From contig JAUZOA010000037.1 in the NCBI GenBank assembly GCA_030706685.1, positions 1 through 46,488 of the forward strand: 46,488 nt of DNA, written 5' to 3'. Below the pieces are notes generated by a model that was given only the letters and a program-made list of their open reading frames with translations, was not told the DNA's origin and did no database searches. Positions 25,742-33,330 of the stretch are shown here, in pieces (within the stretch, counting starts at the first letter, position 1; each line of letters begins with the position of its first letter). The position numbers and the translations under genes are program-made. Origin of the DNA: Bacteroidota bacterium (GTDB taxonomy: Bacteria; Bacteroidota; Bacteroidia; Chitinophagales; Chitinophagaceae).

Positions 25742-25882
25742 ATGACGATGATAGCATTAATTGTAGGCTTGCTGGTGAAAGACAAGACCCGTCCATCCGT
25801 TTTTTCTTCGGCGATATCAGAAGGTATAAAAGATATGTTTACGGAAATGGGGTATCACTTTAATGAGCCGGCAAAATCATAG
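25742..25882 (+). CDS. Possible 46-aa small protein
   Basis: ATG at 25742, stop TAG at 25880-25882. The product starts MTMIALIVGLLVKDKTRPSV and continues with a helical, balanced stretch (SEGIKDMFTEMGYHFNEP), which looks more like a protein than like random sequence. There is no recognisable promoter and no homolog known to me. It is convergent with the LytTR regulator, ending 11 nt before that gene's stop. It could be a real small gene or the tail of a lost one. Confidence 0.35.
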   Translation: MTMIALIVGLLVKDKTRPSVFSSAISEGIKDMFTEMGYHFNEPAKS

Positions 25883-25893
25883 CAGGCACACTA

Positions 25894-26652
25894 CTAAAAT
25901 TTAAAAAACTCTTTCATTTTTACGAGGAATTGCTCTTTCTTGCGACGGCTTACTTCTATTTCCATGCCATTGCTCATAATAACCGTACCGCCTTCACCGC
26001 GTGTGTACTCTTTTACATGCATAAGGTTAATGAGGAAAGATTTATGTACGCGAAGAAAAACGGTATCACTCAATAACCGGTCATAATCAAACAAAGGTTT
26101 TGATATCATGATAGATTTATTATTGATAAGGCGGAATATGGTATAACTTCTCTGCGCTTCGCAATAAGCAATTTCTTCCAGCTTCACGATGGTGAATCCT
26201 TTCTGGGTAGGCAGGCAAAGTCTCATCTCTAACGGGAAACCGGCTTTATTGATATTGTGCAGTAATATTTCGGCCGGCCCGGCCGTTTTTTTCTGCGTCA
26301 ATCTTTTTTTTACCCGTTCTACTGCTTCTATCAGCCGGTCTTCATCTACTGGTTTCATCAGGTAATCAACGGCGCTGAATTGTAATGCCTGCAACAGGTA
26401 TTCATTGTGCGCGGTAACGAAGATCACTTCAAAATTCGTTACGCTCAATTCTCCCAGCAACTCCAGCCCGCTTTTGCCCGGCATGCGTACATCCAGGAAC
26501 ACCAGGTCCGGTTTGATCTCTTCAAGTTTTTGTTTTGCCGCCATAGCGCTGGAGCAGGTAGCTTCTATCTCCACTTCGGGACAATTCAATTCCAGCAATT
26601 TTTTTAATGTGCGGATACCATCCGGTTCATCGTCAACAAGGATTGCTCTCAT
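25894..26652 (-). CDS. LytTR-family response regulator
   Basis: 252 aa. Receiver domain at 1-120: acidic pocket VDDEPD, phosphoacceptor Asp54 in LVFLDVRMPGKSG, Thr/Lys in VTAHNEYLLQALQ and YLMKPVDEDRL. LytTR DNA-binding domain at about 150-250 (IAYCEAQRSYTIFRLINNKS, then LSDTVFLRVHKSFLINLMHV). It binds DNA as direct repeats in this family. The start overlaps the sensor kinase stop by 4 nt, so kinase and regulator are one operon. Candidate sites are the two pairs of ACCGATAGG-like boxes at 30535 and 33225, upstream of the lipoprotein array and the TonB receptor. Confidence 0.95.
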   Translation of the reverse strand: MRAILVDDEPDGIRTLKKLLELNCPEVEIEATCSSAMAAKQKLEEIKPDLVFLDVRMPGKSGLELLGELSVTNFEVIFVTAHNEYLLQALQFSAVDYLMKPVDEDRLIEAVERVKKRLTQKKTAGPAEILLHNINKAGFPLEMRLCLPTQKGFTIVKLEEIAYCEAQRSYTIFRLINNKSIMISKPLFDYDRLLSDTVFLRVHKSFLINLMHVKEYTRGEGGTVIMSNGMEIEVSRRKKEQFLVKMKEFFKF

Positions 26653-29600
26653 AAAGAAGGTTTATTAATAATGATATTAAAACGCAAAGCGGCACAGGTC
26701 CCCGTTTTGTTTTTAACAGAATCTTTCAGGTCAGTTATGGAAAGGGTACAACCCGTGTCATACTTTTCATTCAGTATCTTAATGCGGTTACGAAGATTGT
26801 TCAGGCCCACGGATTGATGCGGCGGCCGGTGTATTTGCTTTAATTCTTCTGAACGCCTGATGCCGATACCATTGTCTTCAATTGTGCAGGAGATCGTTTC
26901 TGCCAGCCGGGAAAAGCGGATCACTAATCTTTTTTCTCCCTCCTTATGCATCAACCCGTGCCAGATAGCATTCTCCGCTAATGGCTGTATCATCAGGGTA
27001 GGAATAAGAATTTCTTCTTTATCTATCTGATCATCCACGATGATGCGGAAAGTGAAAGAGTCATCAAAGCGGAGTTTTTCCATCGTCAGGTAGGTTTCGA
27101 GATGCTCTACATTCTCATACAGGGTAGTAAATATTTCTTTGGATTGGTTAAGTGTTATCCGGATCATCTGCGCAAACTTACTGAGGTATCTCGAAGCTTT
27201 TTGTTGTTCGTTGGCCAGTATCATTCCTTTGATGCTGTTCAGTGAATTAAAAATAAAATGCGGGTTCATCTGCGTTTGTAATGCCGATAACTGCGCTTCA
27301 GCCAGTTGCTGGTTGATCAGGGCAATTTCTTTTTGTTTTATTTCCAGCGATTGCTCAGATTCGATTTGTTTTATTTTATTGCCTACCAGTGTCGCGATGG
27401 TCGTAAGTATTTTAATGTCTCTTTCCTTAAAATGGTTTTCGCTGTGATGTTCCGAATCAATAATGCCGATCAATTCGTCGTTGTGAATGATGGGTACACA
27501 TAGCTCACTGAGCCGCTTGATATCATCCACCCTGTAGCGGCGATCCCATCTCGTATCGGGAATCAAGAGGGGTTCTTTGGTCTGCATTACATGCCCGACC
27601 ACTCCCTGTCCGGGGGCTACATCAAAGAGTTTGGCCGTGATCGCTTCCGGGTCCCCTTTGGGGCCATAAGCTGCTTTTTGTATCATTTTGGTTTTATCCC
27701 CGTTCCACAGATAGATCATACAGTCTACATAATTCATGCGGCCGATCAGGTTTTTCGCCACATCCCATAATACATCTTCCACATTATTTTTGCCCGCGAG
27801 TGAAGAAGAAAAATAGTTACTGATATGTTCCAGTTCAAACTGGTTTTTATATTCTTCGGCTTTTAATGCCTGTATATGAGTTTTTGCCTGTTCCTTTTTA
27901 CGAATAAGCCCGGTTCTCCATTTGAGCAATAAATAAACAGAAAACATCAGCAGGATCACTGATAGGGTCATGAACCAGGTTTGTTTCCATAAAGGAGGCA
28001 ATATGGTAATACCTATTTCTTTTACCTGTTCGGGCCAGCGATTGCTGAGGGAGAATAATTTTACCTGGATACGATGATAGCCCGGCGCCAGGTTGGATAT
28101 GCTGAATGTATTCTGTGTGCCCAGTTGCTGCCAACTTGTACTGTCCTCTTTCAGCAGCCGGTAAGCATAACGCTGGCTGTTGCTGGTAAAAAAATTAATA
28201 CTGCCGATGGTTATGGTTATCTCATTGTTGCGGCGCGTAGTCGTAATATCATTTCCCGGGAAAAGGAATTTCTTTTGATCACCCGTTGTAAGGCTTTCAA
28301 TAAAAAGATGCGGGGCCTGGCCTCTTTGAAAAATGATATTGGGATCAAACTGCACGATCATGTTGGTACAGCCGATATATAATTTGCTTTCCCTTGTATC
28401 ATAAAAAAATTTCGCGCCAATGGGAATAGGAAGATCAGGAAATCCATCCTCTTTCCCAAAGCTGGTGATCCGGAAGGTATGCAGATCAAGACATGCGATA
28501 CCTGAAAAAGTAGCCATCCAGAGTTTGTTGCCGATGACGATCATCGCGGCAATATTATTATCCGGCAAACCATCATCCCGGGTAAATTGACGGAAAGTTC
28601 TCTTATCAATATTGTAACAGATCAGGCCATTGTTATTACTGTTGATCCAGAGATTATTTTGCTCGTCGGTGACAAATGAATTGACCTGTTTATCAGGGAT
28701 CCTGATAAAAGGGAATGAATCAACCAGCCTGTCGAATGTATTGGAAGAGGTATTGTACCGTGACAAACCATGTCCTGCTATCCATATATTCCCCATCGCA
28801 TCTTCCTGGATCCGTTTGGCTCTCTCTATCTTATCAAAGGAACTACCGCTGGTTTTTATCACAGCGAATTGATGGGTGCCCGCATCATACTTATAAATAT
28901 TATCGGCGGCTACCCATATATTTTCTTTTCGATCCCTGTACAAATCTGCGGTCCAGTCGGTTGCCTTCCGCCATTTATCCGGTTCTATTTCATTTATATG
29001 AAAGGTTTCCGTGTTCAACCGGAACAAGGGACCGTTTGTCCCTATCAATAAAGCGCTGTCGTTAATCGGGGCAATAGAAAAAACATTTTCAGCGCTTTTC
29101 TTATTTTTTTCAAAACTGATACGCCTGATAAATTGAAGCCGTTGTTTGTCAAAAACTAATAAACCACCATTTCCACGGGCTGCCACATATAGCTTATCCC
29201 TGTCTGCATACATACCCTGGATAGCAATATTGGGAAATGAAGCCTGCAGTGAAAGGGGTATAACGGCCTGCTGGATATGCAAACGGTTATTATCCTGGCG
29301 GAGCAACCCTTTGTTGGTGGCTATCCAGAGGTTACCGTCCTTGTCTTTCAGCAGGTGTCGGCAATAATAGAAAGGAAAATATTTTTTCGGGTAAATCTTA
29401 ATTTCTCCAGTTTCAGGATAAAACCTCATTTTATAAAACCCGGATATGTTCCCGGTAATATAGAATAGGGTATCGTTGGCTGGCACAACTTCCGACCGAT
29501 AGTCAAATTCATTTTTACCGCTGTGGAAAGGCAAAGGGGTGACTGTTCTTTTATTCCCGGCAATATTGATATAAATAAGGCTGTCTTCGTTGCCTTTAAT

Positions 29601-30350
29601 TGCAATAATACGGCCCGGTAAGGCTTGAAAGAATTCATAGTCCGTTTTTGGATAGCCCAGGAACTCTTTCATGAGGGGGCAATCGGAAGAATCCATTTTT
29701 TTAAATTGATTCTTCGGTATATCATAATAATAGATACCGTCAATGGCGGTAATGGCGAGCCGCTGGTTATCCAGCCACAGGAGATCTCTTCCAAAAACAA
29801 AAACGGCGGTAGATACTTCTTCCTCGGGGTAATAATCAAACCGGAACACCAGGCGGTATTGATTGTCGTAACGATAGAATCCTGAACGTGTCAGCAGGAA
29901 AATATCGCCTGCTGAATTACTGGTTACCGATATTATCCAATTGAATTTATATTGGTATTGTTTGTTGCTGTAAGGAATAAAAAGATTCCGGGTTTCACCG
30001 GTGCGGGTATCCAGAATATGCAAACCGCCGGTATAAGCCGCCAGCCTGTAGTTATCCAGCCATACTAATCCCGTCAGGCTTTCCTGCGGAAGCGAGGCGC
30101 TGTCACTGCCGCTATGAAATTGTACAAAAGCGCAACCGTTAAACCGGTTAAGTCCCGAAGAAGTAGCCGCCCAAATATAACCGGTGGAATCCTGCGCTAT
30201 CCCGGTAATAATATTATGCGACAATCCCTGCTCTTTGGTATAGAGGGTGAAATTATTTTCATCAATATCCTGTGCCATCAGCGGGTTACCCGGAGCGGCA
30301 AGGATAACTATTGACAATGCTACAAAGAAAAGCCGGTTGCGAAGGTTCAT
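26649..30350 (-). CDS. Propeller-type LytS-like sensor histidine kinase
   Basis: 1233 aa from the ATG at 30350, which gives the signal peptide MNLRNRLFFVALSIVILAAP; the frame extends upstream to a GTG at 30440 without gain. A periplasmic two-component-regulator propeller (about 35-730; blades such as NNLWINSNNNGLICYNIDKR and DGLPDNNIAAM) leads to a Y_Y_Y domain (about 740-800) and one membrane helix (WFMTLSVILLMFSVYLLL). Cytoplasmic GAF (LLIPDTRWDRRYRVDD, CVPIIHNDELIGIIDSEH) is followed by a His_kinase domain with His in QMNPHFIFNSLNSI and an ATPase domain (QPLAENAIWHGL, DNGIGI). Such sensors usually detect a periplasmic glycan breakdown product. Operonic with the LytTR regulator. Confidence 0.93.
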   Translation of the reverse strand: MNLRNRLFFVALSIVILAAPGNPLMAQDIDENNFTLYTKEQGLSHNIITGIAQDSTGYIWAATSSGLNRFNGCAFVQFHSGSDSASLPQESLTGLVWLDNYRLAAYTGGLHILDTRTGETRNLFIPYSNKQYQYKFNWIISVTSNSAGDIFLLTRSGFYRYDNQYRLVFRFDYYPEEEVSTAVFVFGRDLLWLDNQRLAITAIDGIYYYDIPKNQFKKMDSSDCPLMKEFLGYPKTDYEFFQALPGRIIAIKGNEDSLIYINIAGNKRTVTPLPFHSGKNEFDYRSEVVPANDTLFYITGNISGFYKMRFYPETGEIKIYPKKYFPFYYCRHLLKDKDGNLWIATNKGLLRQDNNRLHIQQAVIPLSLQASFPNIAIQGMYADRDKLYVAARGNGGLLVFDKQRLQFIRRISFEKNKKSAENVFSIAPINDSALLIGTNGPLFRLNTETFHINEIEPDKWRKATDWTADLYRDRKENIWVAADNIYKYDAGTHQFAVIKTSGSSFDKIERAKRIQEDAMGNIWIAGHGLSRYNTSSNTFDRLVDSFPFIRIPDKQVNSFVTDEQNNLWINSNNNGLICYNIDKRTFRQFTRDDGLPDNNIAAMIVIGNKLWMATFSGIACLDLHTFRITSFGKEDGFPDLPIPIGAKFFYDTRESKLYIGCTNMIVQFDPNIIFQRGQAPHLFIESLTTGDQKKFLFPGNDITTTRRNNEITITIGSINFFTSNSQRYAYRLLKEDSTSWQQLGTQNTFSISNLAPGYHRIQVKLFSLSNRWPEQVKEIGITILPPLWKQTWFMTLSVILLMFSVYLLLKWRTGLIRKKEQAKTHIQALKAEEYKNQFELEHISNYFSSSLAGKNNVEDVLWDVAKNLIGRMNYVDCMIYLWNGDKTKMIQKAAYGPKGDPEAITAKLFDVAPGQGVVGHVMQTKEPLLIPDTRWDRRYRVDDIKRLSELCVPIIHNDELIGIIDSEHHSENHFKERDIKILTTIATLVGNKIKQIESEQSLEIKQKEIALINQQLAEAQLSALQTQMNPHFIFNSLNSIKGMILANEQQKASRYLSKFAQMIRITLNQSKEIFTTLYENVEHLETYLTMEKLRFDDSFTFRIIVDDQIDKEEILIPTLMIQPLAENAIWHGLMHKEGEKRLVIRFSRLAETISCTIEDNGIGIRRSEELKQIHRPPHQSVGLNNLRNRIKILNEKYDTGCTLSITDLKDSVKNKTGTCAALRFNIIINKPSL

Positions 30351-30477
30351 TGAGTGCAGCTTACTGCTTATTTTGCGGCTAAAGGTACTTAGCCTCCGGA
30401 TATAATTGATCTGCAAAAAAGCGCTGTTTTTTGTGTCCACCGGCAGGAAACTGAAACCCTCCTTTTATAGTCTAAAA

Positions 30478-30513
30478 CATGCCTTTTGCAGCACCCAGGC
30501 ATGATTTTTTTTT
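30478..30513 (+). terminator. Hairpin with T9 tail upstream of lipoprotein array
   Basis: CATGCC (30478-30483) pairs with GGCATG (30498-30503), followed by A and nine T. It lies in the divergent region between the kinase and the lipoprotein array, where no plus-strand gene precedes it. The same T-run-ACC arrangement also precedes the boxes at 33225, so it may be part of the regulatory block. Confidence 0.4.
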
Positions 30514-30534
30514 ACCGCCCCGATCGTTGCCTGT

Positions 30535-30564
30535 ACCGATAGAAAAAAGAAAATGACCGGTGGG
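30535..30564 (+). promoter_or_regulatory. LytTR-like box pair, lipoprotein array
   Basis: ACCGATAGA (30535-30543) and ACCGGTGGG (30556-30564) are direct repeats with 21-bp periodicity. They resemble the published LytTR half-site pattern [TA][AC][CA]GTTN[AG][TG] with one fixed mismatch (A for T at position five). The A-rich 12-nt spacer is shared with the pair at 33225. Confidence 0.65.
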
Positions 30565-30684
30565 AAGAAGGAGATATTTACCAGGTTTTTATTGCCCTTA
30601 TTTTGTCTCCTCAAGTACCCTTCCGGGGGTTGCCCCTCTATTTATATTAATAACCGCCCTGAAAGATTGATTTTAAATCATTAT

Positions 30685-30867
30685 ATGAAAACATACTGTA
30701 TCCTGATCGTTTTAGTAACCCTGACTGCCGGGGATGGCTGTAAAAAAGATAAGGTGGAAAACAAACCCGCAAAGGAGAAAAAAGTAGTAATAAGTACAGT
30801 AAAAAGTGATAGGGGAGCATCTTTTGCTGGTGGCCCGGCCCCCTTACGCAAAATAAGTTTTGAATAA
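30685..30867 (+). pseudogene. Collapsed NHL lipoprotein (first array copy)
   Basis: 60 codons from the ATG at 30685. The start matches the next two genes (MKTYCILIVLVTLTAGDGCKK, a lipoprotein signal), followed by the same linker region (KKVVISTVKSDRG), GGPA, and then directly the shared C-terminus LRKISFE plus stop. About 280 residues of propeller have been deleted, in frame. If expressed it would be a tiny lipoprotein. The join lies near 30843. The intergenic sequence after it closely resembles that after the second copy. Confidence 0.75.
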
Positions 30868-30893
30868 AATAAAATCAGCTTAGAGTAGAATTT

Positions 30894-31922
30894 ATGAAAA
30901 AATATTTTATGCCGTTGGTGGTACTACTACTAACTGCGGGTACAAGTTGCAAAAAAGATAACCAGGGATACCAGTCCCCGGCACAACCGCCGGCGGAAAA
31001 GAAATGGGTTGTTACCACTATAGCCGGTGATGGTACGCCATCTTTCACCAATGGCCCTGCATTATCTGCTACATTTCATTTTCCCGAAGACGTTGCTGTT
31101 GCTGCTGACGGTACCATCTATGTAACGGATGTTGTCAATAGAGTTATAAGGAAGATTAAGGCCGGGCAGGTATCTACTTTTGCCGGCGGGGGCTTTGATA
31201 TTATAAATGGCAATGGCACATCAGCATCATTTAAGAACCCTTATAGCGTGACCATAGATGCAAACGGAAACCTTTATACTTCTGATGAAAACGATCCCCG
31301 GATTCGTAAAATTTCTTCCGGGGCAGATGTAACTACCTATGCCGGCCTGGCCACGGAAGGATATGCGGACGGAGACGCCGATACGGCCCGGTTTTTTTCC
31401 GGGAATAGCATTGTTGCCGATGCACAGGGAAATGTGTACCTGTCAGATGCCAGTATTCGCAAAATCAGTGTATCCGGGCAGGTTACTACTATCGCTGGTA
31501 CAACGCAATTCGGTTCTCCCGGCGGCATTGCTATAGACAAAAATGGGAACTTATATGTAGTGGACAGGGGTAATTACCGCATTCGTAAAATAACACCTGA
31601 AGGGGATGTCTCCACAGTTGCCGGAAATGGTACACCAGGCGATAAGGACGGAAATGCTGATGAAGCTCAGTTCAGCATTGATACGCATGATATAGTTGTT
31701 GATGACCAGGGAAATTTATACCTGGCGGATAATAATCGTATCCGCAAAATCACTCCGCAAGGCATTGTTTCTACCATTGCCGGAAGTACTGCCGGTTTTG
31801 CTGATGGCATTGGAGCACAAGCAAAATTCAATTTCCCGAATGGTTTGGGAATAGATGCGCAAGGCAATATATATGTGGCGGATCTGAATAATCATCGCAT
31901 CCGCAAAATAAGTTTTGAATAA
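30894..31922 (+). CDS. NHL-repeat lipoprotein (second array copy)
   Basis: 342 aa. Lipoprotein signal MKKYFMPLVVLLLTAGTSCKK with a +2 Lys, so probably membrane-anchored and surface or periplasmic in this phylum. A linker rich in Pro/Gln is followed by six NHL blades of the form GIAIDKNGNLYVVDRGNYRI then RKITPEGDVSTVAG. These beta-propellers bind ligands or proteins; no catalytic residues are apparent. It is tandem with the copy at 31949 (26 nt apart) and with the collapsed copy upstream, under the LytTR-like boxes at 30535. The adjacent propeller sensor and TonB receptor suggest a role in capture or signalling of an external nutrient, which is inference. Confidence 0.9.
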   Translation: MKKYFMPLVVLLLTAGTSCKKDNQGYQSPAQPPAEKKWVVTTIAGDGTPSFTNGPALSATFHFPEDVAVAADGTIYVTDVVNRVIRKIKAGQVSTFAGGGFDIINGNGTSASFKNPYSVTIDANGNLYTSDENDPRIRKISSGADVTTYAGLATEGYADGDADTARFFSGNSIVADAQGNVYLSDASIRKISVSGQVTTIAGTTQFGSPGGIAIDKNGNLYVVDRGNYRIRKITPEGDVSTVAGNGTPGDKDGNADEAQFSIDTHDIVVDDQGNLYLADNNRIRKITPQGIVSTIAGSTAGFADGIGAQAKFNFPNGLGIDAQGNIYVADLNNHRIRKISFE

Positions 31923-31948
31923 AAGAAAAGCTATATAGTATCCAATTT

Positions 31949-32986
31949 ATGAAAAGATGTTTTATCCCGTTGGTGGTAGTATTGCTAATCGCAGGTACCA
32001 GTTGCAAAAAAGACAGGCAGGCAAACCAACCACCCATCACACCTCCCGCAGAACAAAAATGGGTTGTCACAACAGTTGCAGGGAATGGCTTAGCTTATTT
32101 CAAAGATGGCCCCGTCTCAATGGCGGAATTTAAATTTCCGCAGGATGTAGCTGTTACCCCCGACGGAATTATATATGTGGCAGATGGTCTGAATCATCGT
32201 ATCCGGAAAATAGCCGGGGGCCAGGTATCTACTTTTGCTGGTTACGAGAGGGCGGATACCATTAGTGGTATCGGCGCTGCTGCCGGATTTGCTATTCCCA
32301 TCCGGGTTGTCCCCGACATATCTGGCAATCTTTACACATTAGATGTAGATGATTTTCGTGTGCGTAAAATAAATTCTGCCGGTCTTGTAACCGTTGCTGC
32401 GGGAAGTGGAACACGTGGATTTGCCGACGGAAGGGCTGAGACGGCTAAGTTTGGTGAAAGTCTCGGCATTGTTACTGACAACGAGGGCAATATTTATGTA
32501 TCGGATTGGGAAAACAAGCGCATCCGTAAAATTAGTGTTGCTGGCGAGGTTAGTACCATTGCCGGACCTATGCAATTCGGTCCTGGCGAAATGACCATTG
32601 ATCAGCAGGGAAATTTATACGTAGTGGATGGTCTCAATTTTATAATTCGGAAGATAACGCCCGGAGGGGAGGTCTCCATATTTGCCGGTAGTGGCATACC
32701 GGGCGATAAAGATGGTAATGCGCAGGAAGCCCAGTTCAGTATTAATATGCGCGACATAGTGGCGGACGAACAGGGAAATTTATACCTGGCGGATGATAAT
32801 CGTATCCGTAAAATCACCCCGCAAGGCAATGTTTCCACGATTGCGGGCAGCGGTTTCGGTTATCGTGATGGAGATGGCCCTTCGGCAAAATTCAGTTCCC
32901 CGAATGGCCTGGGAATAGACAGGCAGGGTAATATTTATGTAGCGGATGAAAATAATAACCGCATCCGCAAAATAAGTTTTCAATAA
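31949..32986 (+). CDS. NHL-repeat lipoprotein (third array copy)
   Basis: 345 aa, a close paralog of the preceding gene. Lipoprotein signal MKRCFIPLVVVLLIAGTSCKK, linker QANQPPITPPAEQKWVVTT, then six NHL blades (for example MTIDQQGNLYVVDGLNFIIR, and NIYVADENNNRIRKISF as the last). The greatest divergence from copy 2 lies in blades 2-3 (residues 85-200), while blades 5-6 and the C-terminus are nearly identical; this looks like duplication followed by diversification of one face. Cotranscribed with copy 2 and followed by the terminator at 33139. Confidence 0.9.
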   Translation: MKRCFIPLVVVLLIAGTSCKKDRQANQPPITPPAEQKWVVTTVAGNGLAYFKDGPVSMAEFKFPQDVAVTPDGIIYVADGLNHRIRKIAGGQVSTFAGYERADTISGIGAAAGFAIPIRVVPDISGNLYTLDVDDFRVRKINSAGLVTVAAGSGTRGFADGRAETAKFGESLGIVTDNEGNIYVSDWENKRIRKISVAGEVSTIAGPMQFGPGEMTIDQQGNLYVVDGLNFIIRKITPGGEVSIFAGSGIPGDKDGNAQEAQFSINMRDIVADEQGNLYLADDNRIRKITPQGNVSTIAGSGFGYRDGDGPSAKFSSPNGLGIDRQGNIYVADENNNRIRKISFQ

Positions 32987-33138
32987 GGAATTCATATCAC
33001 CTGGAAATAATCAATAGTATACAGGAAGATACCGAAATAATATTTACACTTTACGATGAAGAACCCATCTTCAAAAAAGTGTAGCTAAGAAGAATTGAAA
33101 CGATCCCGACCTCCCACTCATAGAACAAAAGATCAGAA

Positions 33139-33219
33139 AAATAAGAAATAAGAAAGCAGTCACTAACTGCTGTATAGTTAGCTTTCCCATTTTCATTTGC
33201 TATTTCTTATTTTTTTTAC
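33139..33219 (+). terminator. Compound hairpin and T8, end of the lipoprotein array
   Basis: AATAAGAAATA (33140-33150) pairs with TATTTCTTATT (33201-33211), with an internal GCAGT/ACTGC hairpin (33156-33160 and 33166-33170), and a T run follows. The rest of the 32987-33224 gap holds no gene that I can see. Confidence 0.55.
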
Positions 33220-33224
33220 CTGCT

Positions 33225-33254
33225 GCCGATAGAAAAAAAAGAATCACCGATAGG
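33225..33254 (+). promoter_or_regulatory. LytTR-like box pair, TonB receptor
   Basis: GCCGATAGA (33225-33233) and ACCGATAGG (33246-33254) are direct repeats 21 bp apart with an A-rich spacer, matching the pair at 30535 in sequence and spacing. They lie 77 nt before the receptor start. A T-run-ACC block precedes both pairs. Confidence 0.68.
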
Positions 33255-33330
33255 AAAAGGCTGAATTTGCACGGTTTGCATTGTATCTACATTGCGCGCC
33301 TCATTAACAATTATAAAACCACTATTATCT

